This document shows positions 10,187 through 19,118 of a stretch of DNA of 64,000 bases, piece by piece. The stretch comes from Microbacterium oleivorans (GTDB taxonomy: Bacteria; Actinomycetota; Actinomycetes; Actinomycetales; Microbacteriaceae). The position numbers and the translations under genes are program-made. The DNA is taken from positions 88,387 through 152,386 of the forward strand of contig NZ_LSTV01000005.1 of assembly GCF_001644225.1 (NCBI RefSeq), read 5' to 3'. Below the pieces are notes generated by a model that worked only from the letters and a program-made list of their open reading frames with translations, did no database searches and was not told where the DNA came from. How positions within the stretch are numbered: position 1 is the first letter of the stretch; every line of letters starts with the position of its first letter.

Positions 10187-10803
10187 CCGCCGACATCATC
10201 GACCTGCTCGCCGGCATCACGCCCGGCAGCGCGCTCGCCGAGACCCGCGCGCTGCGACCGCAGGCGCGCGCGAACGCGCAGCGGAGTTTCGAGGCGCTCC
10301 TCGAGCCCGCGCAGCCGGGGGACTTCCCCCTCGTCGAGCGCTACGCGATCGCCGCCTTCACCGCGCGAATCCACCGGTTCGACGCGGCGACGGCGTTCTA
10401 CGACGATCTGCTCCGCGAGGAGGATGTCGCCCTCGCCGACGCCATCGCGGACCTCGCCGCCGACGCCGCGCAGCGCGGACCCGTCGGCGCCTACCGCGAG
10501 CCCGGACTCGCCGGCGAGAGCACCCCGGCCGTCGCCTGGCACCCGGCATCCGCCGCCGTCGGCGGCCGGCTCGCCGCGGCCCTCGCCCACACGCACCTGC
10601 TGGTGTTCCGTCCGCGCGAGGCGTCGCCGCAGGCGCTGCGCGCGCTGACGGATGCCGGGTGGTCCGCCGACGCGATCGTGAGCCTGTCGCAGCTCGTCGC
10701 CTTCCTCGCGTTCCAGCTGCGGCTGGCGTGGGGCCTGCGCGTGCTCGGCGCGTCCGCATCCGCTCACACCACCGCCCAGACCCTCGAAGGAGCCGCGCGA
10801 TGA
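10183..10803 (+). CDS. CMD-domain protein of the monooxygenase operon
   Basis: A 206-residue, mostly helical protein. It begins DIIDLLAGITPGSALAETRA and has an AhpD/carboxymuconolactone-decarboxylase-like helical core (ERYAIAAFTARIHR...FYDDLL; ALTDAGWSADAIVSLSQLVAFLAFQ). No CxxC pair is present, so it probably lacks peroxidase chemistry and may be a structural or regulatory partner of the next protein. It resembles, as I recall, the Avi_7170 CMD family that always sits beside an AhpD-like partner. It overlaps both neighbours by four bases. Confidence 0.75.
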   Translation: MTADIIDLLAGITPGSALAETRALRPQARANAQRSFEALLEPAQPGDFPLVERYAIAAFTARIHRFDAATAFYDDLLREEDVALADAIADLAADAAQRGPVGAYREPGLAGESTPAVAWHPASAAVGGRLAAALAHTHLLVFRPREASPQALRALTDAGWSADAIVSLSQLVAFLAFQLRLAWGLRVLGASASAHTTAQTLEGAAR

Positions 10804-11405
10804 CCGTCACCGAGTACCCCGACCTCGCCCGCCCCGACCGCTTCACGCAGCTGGGTCTCGGATGGGTGCCCTGGCTCGCGCCCGTCCCCGAGGCCGAGCT
10901 CACCGAGCGTCAGCGCGAGGCCCTCGTCGAGCCGGCCCGCACGAAGATGCCCTACTTCCGACTGCTGGCCCGCGACCCCGACGCCCTCGAGGCGCGGACG
11001 CTCACCGACCTCGACATCTTCTTCAACGTCGACGGCGGCATCGGCCGCGCGGAGCGGGAGCTCGCGGCGACCGCGGCCAGCCGGGTGAACGGCTGCGTCT
11101 TCTGCGCCTCCGTGCACTCGGCCGCCGCCACGCGGGAGTCGGGCCGGCGCGACGACGTGCAGAGGCTGCTCGACGAGGGCACCGACGTCGACCTCGGTGA
11201 CGAGCGCTGGAACGCCGTCGTCGCGGCATCCGTCTCGCTCACCGCGACACCGCTGGGTTTCGGTCCCGACGACGTCGACCGGCTGCGGGATGCCGGGCTC
11301 GACGACGCGTCGATCGTCGACGTTATCGGGGGAGCGGCGTTCTTCAACTGGGCCAACCGCCTCATGCTGTCCCTCGGCGAACCGGAGGTGCCGGCGGCCC
11401 GCTGA
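10800..11405 (+). CDS. Alkylhydroperoxidase (AhpD-like) domain protein
   Basis: A 201-residue protein with the AhpD active-site motif GCVFCASVH (Cys99 and Cys102, His following) in the helix pair RAERELAATAASRVN...RDDVQRLLDEG. AhpD-like enzymes reduce peroxides using the two cysteines. It is the last gene of the importer/monooxygenase operon and could remove peroxide leaked by the flavoenzyme or reduce an oxidised substrate. It resembles, as I recall, the Avi_7169 family. The start overlaps the previous stop (ATGA). Three bases separate its stop from the convergent oxidoreductase gene. Confidence 0.85.
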   Translation: MTVTEYPDLARPDRFTQLGLGWVPWLAPVPEAELTERQREALVEPARTKMPYFRLLARDPDALEARTLTDLDIFFNVDGGIGRAERELAATAASRVNGCVFCASVHSAAATRESGRRDDVQRLLDEGTDVDLGDERWNAVVAASVSLTATPLGFGPDDVDRLRDAGLDDASIVDVIGGAAFFNWANRLMLSLGEPEVPAAR

Positions 11406-11408
11406 CCG

Positions 11409-12479
11409 TCAGGCCCAGGGCTGACGCGTGACCCGGACGTCGGCGCCCGTCCGCGCGGATTCGCCGATCGCGAGACCGAGCAGGTGGTCCTGGCACGCCT
11501 CGGCGAGCGGATAGGGCTCGGGGCCGTCGCCCCGGGCCCACCGTCCGGTGGTCTCGAGTAGCGACGCGACGGCGATGTCGTCCTCCGACAGCCGCGTGCC
11601 GGCCCACGGGTTGCGGTAGACGATCCGCCCCTCGAAGGAGGCCGACACGACGTCGTTCCCCTCGAGGTTCAGGTCGACGCCCGTGCGGCGGTAGGTGATC
11701 GGCGAGACGACCACCTCGGAACCCTCGAACCGCCGCACGGTGTCGCCCTCGAGTTCGCCGTGCGAGCCGCGGAGGACGATCCGTCGCGACAGGATCGGGT
11801 TCCACCACTGGTTGTCGACGAAGTCGTAGAGGCCCATGCGGCCGTCGCCGAAGTCGAGTGTCGCGATGGTCGTCGTGCGCTGCTGCGGCGAGACGTCGTC
11901 CGACCAGCCTGCGGGCGAGAGCGGGTCGACGAGCGGCGCGGTGAAGGTCCGTGCCGACACCGTGGCCTCGGCCATCCCGGCATCCAGGAACGTCCGGATC
12001 ATCGAGGTCGCGTGGTACAGGTGGGTCGACGACACCTGCACGCCGCCGATCGTGCCGAGGGCGCCCGAGCGCACGACCTCGAGCCGGGCGGCGTGGCCCG
12101 GCATGAGCATGTACTGCTCGGCCACCTGCACGAGGCCGCTCGCGCCGACGTCGTGCCACAGCTTCCGCAGGCCGTCGGCATCGGGTGCGGGCGGCGTCTC
12201 GGCGAGCACGCGCACCCCGCGGTCGACGAGCTCCGTGATGACGCCGGGCATGGCGTCCCACGACACCGACGCGATCACGACGTCGGGCCGCGCTGCAAGC
12301 AGGTCGTCCATCGACCGGTGCACCGGCGCGCCCCAGGTGGCGATGCGCGCCGCCGACGCGTCCGATCGGGCGAGCACCCCCGTCACCTGGAGGCGGTCCG
12401 GTGCCGCCGCGGCGAGGCGCAGGAAGAACTCCGCCCGCCAGCCCGTGCCGATGATTGCGAATCGTGCCGGCTGCGTCAT
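11409..12479 (-). CDS. Gfo/Idh/MocA-family NAD(P)-dependent oxidoreductase
   Basis: A 356-residue enzyme. The N-terminal Rossmann fold begins ARFAIIGTGWRAEFFLRLA (GxGxxx dinucleotide site) and has VLAETPPAPD at the position where the family's catalytic EKP motif usually lies; here it reads ETP, so the common Lys is not conserved. The C-terminal half is the substrate-binding beta-sheet domain. The family oxidises sugars, sugar acids or inositols. A GAAGGGGTCTC ribosome site precedes the ATG. No sugar transporter is adjacent, though an alpha-galactosidase lies 2 kb away on the same strand. Confidence 0.85.
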   Translation of the reverse strand: MTQPARFAIIGTGWRAEFFLRLAAAAPDRLQVTGVLARSDASAARIATWGAPVHRSMDDLLAARPDVVIASVSWDAMPGVITELVDRGVRVLAETPPAPDADGLRKLWHDVGASGLVQVAEQYMLMPGHAARLEVVRSGALGTIGGVQVSSTHLYHATSMIRTFLDAGMAEATVSARTFTAPLVDPLSPAGWSDDVSPQQRTTTIATLDFGDGRMGLYDFVDNQWWNPILSRRIVLRGSHGELEGDTVRRFEGSEVVVSPITYRRTGVDLNLEGNDVVSASFEGRIVYRNPWAGTRLSEDDIAVASLLETTGRWARGDGPEPYPLAEACQDHLLGLAIGESARTGADVRVTRQPWA

Positions 12480-12560
12480 GAGACCCCTTCGTCGCGGCGT
12501 CCCGATGCGGTCGCCCCCGGCATCCTCCAGGCCGCCGCAGGCGGGGTCAACCCTCTCGCG

Positions 12561-14069
12561 TCAGTGCTCGGCGCCGAGCTGTCCGCTGAGTCGGCCGTGG
12601 AAAGCGGATGCCGCGTCGTTGAGACCCTCGATCGTGACGGTCTTCCCAAGTCGCTCGTACTTGTCGACGATCGCGTCCAGGGCGGCGACGGTCGAGGCAT
12701 CCCACACGTGCGAACGCGACATGTCGATCACGACCGTCGCGGGGTCGTCGGTGTACGCGAACTGTCTCGTGAGATCGTTGCTCGAGGCGAAGAACAGTTC
12801 GCCGTCGACCGTGTAGTGCGCCGCGGATGCCGCGTCGTCGACGGTCCGGGTGACGGTCACCAGGTGCGCGACCCGGCGTGCGAACATGACCATCGCCGCG
12901 AAGACGCCGAGGATCACGCCGATCGCGAGGTTGTGGGTCCAGACGGTGGCGACGACGGTGATGAGCATGACGAGCGTCTCGCTCTTCGGCATCCGTCGCA
13001 GCGTCGCGGGGCGCACGCAGTGCCAGTCGAACGTGCCGATGCAGACGACGATCATGACGGCGACGAGGGCGGCCATGGGGATGATCGCGACGACGTCGCC
13101 GAGCGCGAGGACGAGGACCAGCAGGAACACGCCGGCGAGGAACGTCGAGATGCGCGTGCGCGCACCCGACGCTTTCACGTTGATCATCGTCTGGCCGATC
13201 ATCGCGCACCCGCCCATGCCGCCGAAGGCTCCGGAGAGGATGTTCGCGGCTCCCTGTCCGAGCGCCTCGCGGGTCTTGGAGGAGGGCGTGTCGGTGATGT
13301 CGTCGACGAGCTTGGCGGTCATGAGCGATTCGAGCAGCCCGACGACGGCCATGGCCAGGGCGAACGGGCCGATGATCTGCAGGGTCTCGAGGCTCAGCGG
13401 CACGTTCGGTACGAACAGCGTCGGGAGGCTCTCCGGCAGCTCGCCCTGGTCGCCCACGGTCGGGACGTTCCACGCGAACGCCACGACGGCCGCGGTGAGC
13501 ACGACGATGGTCACGAGGGGCGCGGGCACGGCCTTCGTCACTCGCGGGAAGGCGTACAGGATCACGAGACCCGCGGCCACGAGCGGCCACACGAGCCAGG
13601 GGATGCCGTCGCCGATCAGCTGAGGCAGCTGGGCGAGGAAGATGAGGATCGCGAGCGCGTTCACGAAGCCGACCATGACGCTGCGCGGGATGAACCGCAT
13701 GAGCTTCGCGACGCCGAGGGCGCCGAGCGCGACCTGGATGGCACCGCCGAGCAGGACGGTCGCGATGAAGTAGTCCATCCCGTGCTCGCGGGCGACCGGG
13801 GCGATGACGAGGGCGACCGCTCCCGTCGCGGCCGTGATCATGGCCGGGCGTCCGCCGAGGAACGCGATCGCGACCGCCATGATGAACGACGAGAACAGTC
13901 CGAGCCGCGGGTCGACGCCCGCGATGATCGAGAACGCGATCGCCTCGGGGATGAGGGCGACCGCGACGACCAACCCGGCGAGCGCCTCCCGGGTGAGCAG
14001 GCGCGGGCTGCGGAGGGCCTGCAGCACGGTGGGTGACGTGCGCGGGCGCGCAGGGGTGGGGGTCGTCAT
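12561..14069 (-). CDS. SulP-family anion transporter with STAS domain
   Basis: A 502-residue membrane protein. About ten to twelve hydrophobic segments begin with EALAGLVVAVALIPEAIAFS, the SulP signature, and include ILSGAFGGMGGCAMIGQTMI. A C-terminal STAS domain (VIDMSRSHVWDASTVAALD) follows at about 400-490. SulP proteins move sulfate, bicarbonate or other anions with sodium or protons. The ATG at 14069 has a GGAG ribosome site five bases upstream; a longer frame to 14105 lacks one. It is divergent from a MerR regulator with an operator-like palindrome between them. Confidence 0.9.
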   Translation of the reverse strand: MTTPTPARPRTSPTVLQALRSPRLLTREALAGLVVAVALIPEAIAFSIIAGVDPRLGLFSSFIMAVAIAFLGGRPAMITAATGAVALVIAPVAREHGMDYFIATVLLGGAIQVALGALGVAKLMRFIPRSVMVGFVNALAILIFLAQLPQLIGDGIPWLVWPLVAAGLVILYAFPRVTKAVPAPLVTIVVLTAAVVAFAWNVPTVGDQGELPESLPTLFVPNVPLSLETLQIIGPFALAMAVVGLLESLMTAKLVDDITDTPSSKTREALGQGAANILSGAFGGMGGCAMIGQTMINVKASGARTRISTFLAGVFLLVLVLALGDVVAIIPMAALVAVMIVVCIGTFDWHCVRPATLRRMPKSETLVMLITVVATVWTHNLAIGVILGVFAAMVMFARRVAHLVTVTRTVDDAASAAHYTVDGELFFASSNDLTRQFAYTDDPATVVIDMSRSHVWDASTVAALDAIVDKYERLGKTVTIEGLNDAASAFHGRLSGQLGAEH

Positions 14070-14144
14070 GGAGACTCCGGTGATCGGGGGAGTGCGCGCT
14101 CTCATCGGCGACGCGGAAGAATGGGGGCGCGCGGACGCGCACGA

Positions 14145-14171
14145 GCAAACCTAACGTAACGGGAGGTTTGC
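14145..14171. promoter_or_regulatory. MerR-type operator
   Basis: GCAAACCT (14145-14152) and AGGTTTGC (14164-14171) form a perfect 8-bp inverted repeat around an 11-base spacer containing TAACGTAAC. MerR regulators bind such repeats inside stretched promoter spacers. It lies 21 bases before the merR start and 76 bases from the SulP start, so it could serve either gene. Confidence 0.6.
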
Positions 14172-14191
14172 GTCCATTCGGGAGGAAACCA

Positions 14192-14560
14192 GTGACAGAC
14201 GGCACGATGCGCATCGGCGAGGTCGCCGAGCGGACCGAGCTGTCGTTCCGCACCCTCCGTCACTACGACGAGATCGGTCTCGTGACCCCGTCGGCGCGCA
14301 CCGACGGCGGCTTCCGGCTCTACACCGAGGGCGACGTCGCCCGCATCCTCCTCATCCGCCGGATGAAGCCGCTGGGCTTCACGCTCGACGAGATGCGGGA
14401 GCTGCTCGACGTGGTCGATGCGATGGCGGGGGATGCCGACGACCCGAACGTGCGTGCGCGCCTCGACGCCGTGCGCGCCGAGGCCGCCGCGCGTCGCGAG
14501 AAGCTCCGTCGGCAGGTCGAGATGGCCGACGAGTTCCTCGACCAGCTCGAACGGATCTGA
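14192..14560 (+). CDS. MerR-family transcriptional regulator
   Basis: A 122-residue regulator. The N-terminal winged helix has MRIGEVAERTELSFRTLRHY followed by DEIGLVTPSARTDGGFRLYT, the standard MerR DNA-binding pattern. A helix with IRRMKPLGFTLDEMRELL follows, then a short coiled-coil dimer helix ending in DEFLDQLERI. No cysteines suited to metal sensing are present. The GTG start follows GGGAGGAAACCA, an excellent ribosome site; a TTG 24 bases upstream is less likely. Divergent transcription suggests control of the SulP gene or of itself. Confidence 0.88.
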   Translation: MTDGTMRIGEVAERTELSFRTLRHYDEIGLVTPSARTDGGFRLYTEGDVARILLIRRMKPLGFTLDEMRELLDVVDAMAGDADDPNVRARLDAVRAEAAARREKLRRQVEMADEFLDQLERI

Positions 14561-14566
14561 CGGACC

Positions 14567-16705
14567 TCAGACCGCGGTGACCTCGACGACGACGGCCTGC
14601 TGCGGGTTCTGCACCGGCGGTCGCAGACCGACGACGGCGAGCTGACGCCCCGTCAGCACGGTGTCGTGGTGGGCCCATTCGAGCGGGGACTGTGCGGGGG
14701 TCTGCACGATCCCGCCGGGGGTGACGATCTCGATCCGGTAGGTGCGGTCGGCATCCAGCCCCGGGAAGCGTACGCGCCCCGCCGGCGAGGAGATGAGGGT
14801 CTGGGTCTGGGTGATGGTGAAGAAGGCGGATGCCTGGTCGTCGGCGACGACGCCGCGGACGTCGAGTCCGGGGTCGGCGACGTCCGCGTTGACGAGGCGG
14901 CCGGTCGCGACGAGGGGGCGGACCCGTTTGGCGAGCGTCACCCACGCGCCGACGGCCGCGGCATCCGTCTCGGACAGGGTCGTGACGTCCCATTCGATCC
15001 CGAAGTGACCGAACAGGGCGACTGCTCCGCTGAGGGTGAGGGAGACGGTGCGGCCGGTGGAGTGCACGTGCGGGGTGGTCAGGTGCATGCCCATCATCTC
15101 GGGCGGCACGGCGAGGGCGGTGTACCGCTGGTTCTCGAGGCGTTCGATCGGGTCGAGGCAGTCGCTGGTCCAGATCCGGTCGGTGCGGTCCAGGATGCCG
15201 AGGTCCACCCGGGCGCCGCCGGAGGCGCAGCTCTCGATTTCCAGGCCCGGGTGCGCGGCCTTGAGGTCGTCGATCAGGCGGTACACGGCGAGGGTCTGGG
15301 TGTGCACGAGGGCCGCGCCGCCGGGACCGGCGGCTGCGTCGACGAGGTCGCGGTTGTGATCCCATTTCACGTACGCGATCGGGTACGCGGTGAGGATGTC
15401 GTCGATCACCTGGAACATGTACGCGTACGCGTCGGGGTGGGCCAGGTTCAGCACCTGCTGCTGCCGGGCCGACGGGGGCAGGTCGGTGCGGCCGCGGAGG
15501 ATCCAGTCGGGGTGGGAGCGGGCGAGGTCGCTGTTCGGGTTGACCATCTCGGGTTCGAACCACAGCCCGAACTCCATCCCCTTCGCGACCACGTGATCGG
15601 CGATCGGGTGCAGCCCGTTCGGCCACACCGTCTCGTCCACGTACCAGTCGCCGAGCCCCGCGGTGTCGTCACGGCGGTGCCGGAACCAGCCGTCGTCGAG
15701 CACGTACCGCTCCACCCCCAGCTCCGCCGCCGCGTCGGCGAGGGCGATCAGCTTCGGCAGCCGGTGGTCGAAGTACACCGCCTCCCACGTGTTGAGCGTG
15801 ATCGGCCGAGGACGGGTCGGATGCTGCGGACGCGCACGCCACTCATCATGGAACCGTGCCGCGAGCTCGTCGAGGCCGTCGCCCCACGAACCCAGCAGTT
15901 CGGGCGAGGAGATCTCCTCACCCGGCGCGAGACGGATCTCACCCGGCAGATACAGCTCACCGGCACCCAGGAACGATTCGCCCGTCGGGACCCGCTCCGC
16001 GAAGATCCGCGAGTTGCCGCTCCACGCCAGGTGCACCCCGTGCACCCGACCCCGCTCGAACCCGAACCCGGGGACGCCGGCCGCGAACAGCAAGGTGGCG
16101 TCGGCACCCGGGCGGCCGCGCCGCGACTCCCGCAGGTGCGTCCCGAAGGTGAGCTCGTGACGCTGCGCCGAGCGCTCCCGCAAGTGACGTCCCGTCGTGT
16201 CGAGGAGCTCCGTCGCCTCCCACGGCAGGGGGAGCGTCACGTGCAGAGCCTGCACCGTGTACACCCCCTCCCCGTCGTTACGCACCGACGTCCGCGCCCG
16301 CACCAGACCGGATGCCGTCACCCGCAGCTCGTACCGCGCCGACAGGCCCGCCTCGGCGTCGGCGAGATCCAGCTCGAGTGCATCGTCCGAGGCGCGGGTA
16401 CCGACCACGGTGAAGACCGTGCTCACGCCCTCGCCGTCGCGATGTCCCTCGAGCGTCGGCGTGCCCGCCCACCCGGAGGCCGCGGTCGCGACGACACCGA
16501 GCCGCACCGTGTGGTCGAGCCCGCCCGAGATGCGCTGCAGCCGTGACGCCGTCGCGAGTGAGACGAGCGTCGCGTGGGGTGCGTCGCCGAGATCGTCCCC
16601 CCAGTGGACGATCGCGGGGATCGCCCCGGGCTGCAGGTCGAGGACGACGCTGGTGCCGCCGGAGCGGAGGTGGAGGACGGTCTCGTCGGCGGGGATGACG
16701 CGCAT
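14567..16705 (-). CDS. Alpha-galactosidase, glycoside hydrolase family 36
   Basis: A 712-residue retaining glycosidase that removes terminal alpha-linked galactose (raffinose, melibiose type substrates). An N-terminal beta-supersandwich is followed by the TIM barrel with NTWEAVYFDH, VLDDGWF, GLWFEPEMV, and the nucleophile Asp449 in VKWDHNR; the acid/base is Asp515 in WTSDCLD. There is no signal peptide, so it is cytoplasmic. The ATG at 16705 is preceded at six bases by CAGACT, a -10-like box, suggesting a leaderless mRNA. No sugar transporter is beside it. Upstream, 16706-16982 has only this promoter, an inverted repeat and the next gene's leader. Confidence 0.92.
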   Translation of the reverse strand: MRVIPADETVLHLRSGGTSVVLDLQPGAIPAIVHWGDDLGDAPHATLVSLATASRLQRISGGLDHTVRLGVVATAASGWAGTPTLEGHRDGEGVSTVFTVVGTRASDDALELDLADAEAGLSARYELRVTASGLVRARTSVRNDGEGVYTVQALHVTLPLPWEATELLDTTGRHLRERSAQRHELTFGTHLRESRRGRPGADATLLFAAGVPGFGFERGRVHGVHLAWSGNSRIFAERVPTGESFLGAGELYLPGEIRLAPGEEISSPELLGSWGDGLDELAARFHDEWRARPQHPTRPRPITLNTWEAVYFDHRLPKLIALADAAAELGVERYVLDDGWFRHRRDDTAGLGDWYVDETVWPNGLHPIADHVVAKGMEFGLWFEPEMVNPNSDLARSHPDWILRGRTDLPPSARQQQVLNLAHPDAYAYMFQVIDDILTAYPIAYVKWDHNRDLVDAAAGPGGAALVHTQTLAVYRLIDDLKAAHPGLEIESCASGGARVDLGILDRTDRIWTSDCLDPIERLENQRYTALAVPPEMMGMHLTTPHVHSTGRTVSLTLSGAVALFGHFGIEWDVTTLSETDAAAVGAWVTLAKRVRPLVATGRLVNADVADPGLDVRGVVADDQASAFFTITQTQTLISSPAGRVRFPGLDADRTYRIEIVTPGGIVQTPAQSPLEWAHHDTVLTGRQLAVVGLRPPVQNPQQAVVVEVTAV

Positions 16706-16842
16706 GTTCCCAGTCTGGCAGGCCCTGGGAACGTGCACAGACGTTCCTCTCCGCGGCGCCTTCCCGGATCCCCCCGCGCTGCCCTCGACCTGACGCGACG
16801 GTGGGCTGCCGCGGGGCGCCGACATAGCCCGATGTAGGCGCG

Positions 16843-16882
16843 GCACAACGGCGCGTCATCACGTCCGCCGACGGCGTTGTGC
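16843..16882. promoter_or_regulatory. Inverted repeat upstream of the acyl-CoA oxidase gene
   Basis: GCACAACG (16843-16850) and CGTTGTGC (16875-16882) are perfect inverted copies 24 bases apart; GACAACG follows at 16889. Spaced repeats like this can be repressor sites, for example for TetR-type fatty-acid regulators, but no regulator gene is adjacent. Confidence 0.35.
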
Positions 16883-16982
16883 GAGAGGGACAACGCAGTT
16901 GGTCCAAAGTTGGAGGACTCCTACCGTTGTGGTCGAACTTCCCTGTCCCGTCGCCGATCCGGCGTCCTCAGAAAGGCCAGTG

Positions 16983-19088
16983 ATGACTGACACCGTCGTC
17001 CGCTCCTCCACCCCCGCCGCCGACAAGCGCACCCCCGCCGGCGGCGCCCCCACCGCGCCCCACACTGCCGACGAAGCGCACGAGCCCCGCATCGACATCG
17101 ACGCCGTCGGCGCGATGCTCCGCGGCACGTGGGGCCAGACGCGCCTCACCGTTCGCGAGCTCATCAAGGACCCGGCCTACTGGCGCATCGACGGCCAGAG
17201 CGTCGCCGAGCACCGTGAGCGCGTCATGGGGCAGGTGCGTCTGCTCGCGAAGAACGGCGGCTCGACGCGCGCCCTGCCCAAGGAGTACGGCGGCGAGGAG
17301 GACAACGGGGCCAACCTCGCCGGGTTCGAGGAGCTTGTGCTCGCGGACCCGAGCATGCAGATCAAGTCCGGCGTGCAGTGGGGGCTGTTCGGTTCGGCCG
17401 TGCTGCAGCTCGGCACGAAGGAGCACCACGACAAGTGGATTCCGGCGATCCGCGACGCGGAGCTCCCCGGCGCCTTCGCCATGACCGAGATCGGCCACGG
17501 ATCGGATGTCGCCGCGATCGGAACGACGGCGACCTACGACCCCGAGACCGAGGAGTTCGTCATCCACACGCCGTTCCGCGCGGCGTGGAAGGACTACCTG
17601 GGTAACGCCGCGAAGCACGGACAGGCGGCGACCGTCTTCGCGCAGCTCATCACGAAGGGCGTGAACCACGGCGTGCACTGCTTCTTCGTCCCGATCCGCA
17701 CGCCCGACGGCGAACTGCTGCCCGGTGTGCAGAGCGAGGACGACGGGGTCAAGGGCGGGCTCAACGGCATCGACAACGGCCGGCTCGCGTTCGACCACGT
17801 CCGCGTGCCGCGGACGAACCTCCTCAACCGCTACGGCGACGTCGCTCCCGACGGCACCTACTCGAGCCCCATCGAGAGCACCGGTCGCCGCTTCTTCACG
17901 ATGCTCGGCGCCCTCGTCCAGGGGCGCGTCTCCCTCGACGGCGCCGCCACGATCGCCTCGTCGCTCGCGCTCTACATCGCCGTCACCTACGGCAACCAGC
18001 GCCGGCAGTTCGACTCCGGCGCCGGCACCGACGAGGTCGTCCTCCTCGACTACGGCAAGCACCAGCGCCGCCTCCTCCCGCTCCTCGCGCAGAACGTCGC
18101 CCAGTACTTCGCGCACGACGAACTGCTGCGCACCTTCGACGGCGTCTTCGGCGGCACGTCCGACACCCCCGCCGAGCGCGAGAACCTCGAGACCCTGGCG
18201 GCCGCGCTCAAGCCGCTCAGCACCTGGAACGCGCTGCAGACCATCCAGGAGGCGCGCGAGGCCTGCGGCGGGTCGGGCTTCATGGCCGAGAACCGTCTCG
18301 TGGGGCTGCGCTCCGACCTCGACGTCTACGTGACCTTCGAGGGTGACAACAACGTGCTGCTCCAGCTCGTCGGCAAGCGCCTGCTCGCCGACTTCGCGAA
18401 GCAGTTCAAGGGGGCGGATGCCGCGACCCTCGCGAAGTTCGCCGTCGGCCAGACGGCGGGCAAGGTCTTCCACGGCGCAGGGCTCCGCAGCCTCGGGCAG
18501 ACGGTGGCCGACTTCGGCTCGACCGCACGCTCGGTCGAGCTGGGACTCCGGGCCGAGCAGCAGCACGAACTGCTCGCGGGACGCGTCGAGCAGATGGTCG
18601 CCGACATCGCCGGCGCGCTGCGCCCAGCATCCAAGCTCCCCGCGGCCGAGGCGGCGGCGCTGTTCAACACGCACCAGGCCGAACTCATCGAGGCCGCGCG
18701 GGCGCACGGCGAGCTGCTGCAGTGGGAGGCGTTCTCGGATGCGGTGAAGGCCACCGAGGATGACGGCACGCGCCAGGTCCTCACCTGGTTGCGCGACCTC
18801 TTCGGTCTGCACCTCATCGAGAAGCACCTGGCCTGGCACCTCATCAACGGACGTCTGTCGACGCAGCGCGCCGCCGCGGTGTCGAAGTACATCGACCGCC
18901 TCTGCGCGCGGCTGCGTCCGCACGCGCAGGACCTCGTCGACGCGTTCGGATTCGCGCCCGAGCACGTGCGCGCACCGATCGCCTCCGGCATCGAGCGGCA
19001 GCGGCAGGACGAGGCGCGGGCGCACTACGCGGACCTCGCGGCTCGTGGTGAGGCTCCCGTGCCGGAGAAGTCGCTCAAGAAGAAGTGA
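16983..19088 (+). CDS. Acyl-CoA oxidase/dehydrogenase-family flavoenzyme
   Basis: A 701-residue FAD enzyme for the first oxidation step of acyl-CoA breakdown. The length and two-part architecture (dehydrogenase core plus a long helical C-terminal domain) fit peroxisomal-type acyl-CoA oxidases rather than the roughly 380-residue dehydrogenases. Visible motifs are AFAMTEIGHGSDVAAIGTTA (FAD/substrate loop), QGRVSLDG and TFEGDNNVLLQ, where Glu453 is at the catalytic-base position of the oxidase group. GAAAGG lies seven bases before the ATG; a GTG three bases earlier is possible. It ends in a Lys-rich tail. The gene is monocistronic. Confidence 0.88.
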   Translation: MTDTVVRSSTPAADKRTPAGGAPTAPHTADEAHEPRIDIDAVGAMLRGTWGQTRLTVRELIKDPAYWRIDGQSVAEHRERVMGQVRLLAKNGGSTRALPKEYGGEEDNGANLAGFEELVLADPSMQIKSGVQWGLFGSAVLQLGTKEHHDKWIPAIRDAELPGAFAMTEIGHGSDVAAIGTTATYDPETEEFVIHTPFRAAWKDYLGNAAKHGQAATVFAQLITKGVNHGVHCFFVPIRTPDGELLPGVQSEDDGVKGGLNGIDNGRLAFDHVRVPRTNLLNRYGDVAPDGTYSSPIESTGRRFFTMLGALVQGRVSLDGAATIASSLALYIAVTYGNQRRQFDSGAGTDEVVLLDYGKHQRRLLPLLAQNVAQYFAHDELLRTFDGVFGGTSDTPAERENLETLAAALKPLSTWNALQTIQEAREACGGSGFMAENRLVGLRSDLDVYVTFEGDNNVLLQLVGKRLLADFAKQFKGADAATLAKFAVGQTAGKVFHGAGLRSLGQTVADFGSTARSVELGLRAEQQHELLAGRVEQMVADIAGALRPASKLPAAEAAALFNTHQAELIEAARAHGELLQWEAFSDAVKATEDDGTRQVLTWLRDLFGLHLIEKHLAWHLINGRLSTQRAAAVSKYIDRLCARLRPHAQDLVDAFGFAPEHVRAPIASGIERQRQDEARAHYADLAARGEAPVPEKSLKKK

Positions 19089-19118
19089 GCGTCGGGGGCC
19101 GTCGGTAGCCTGACACGC

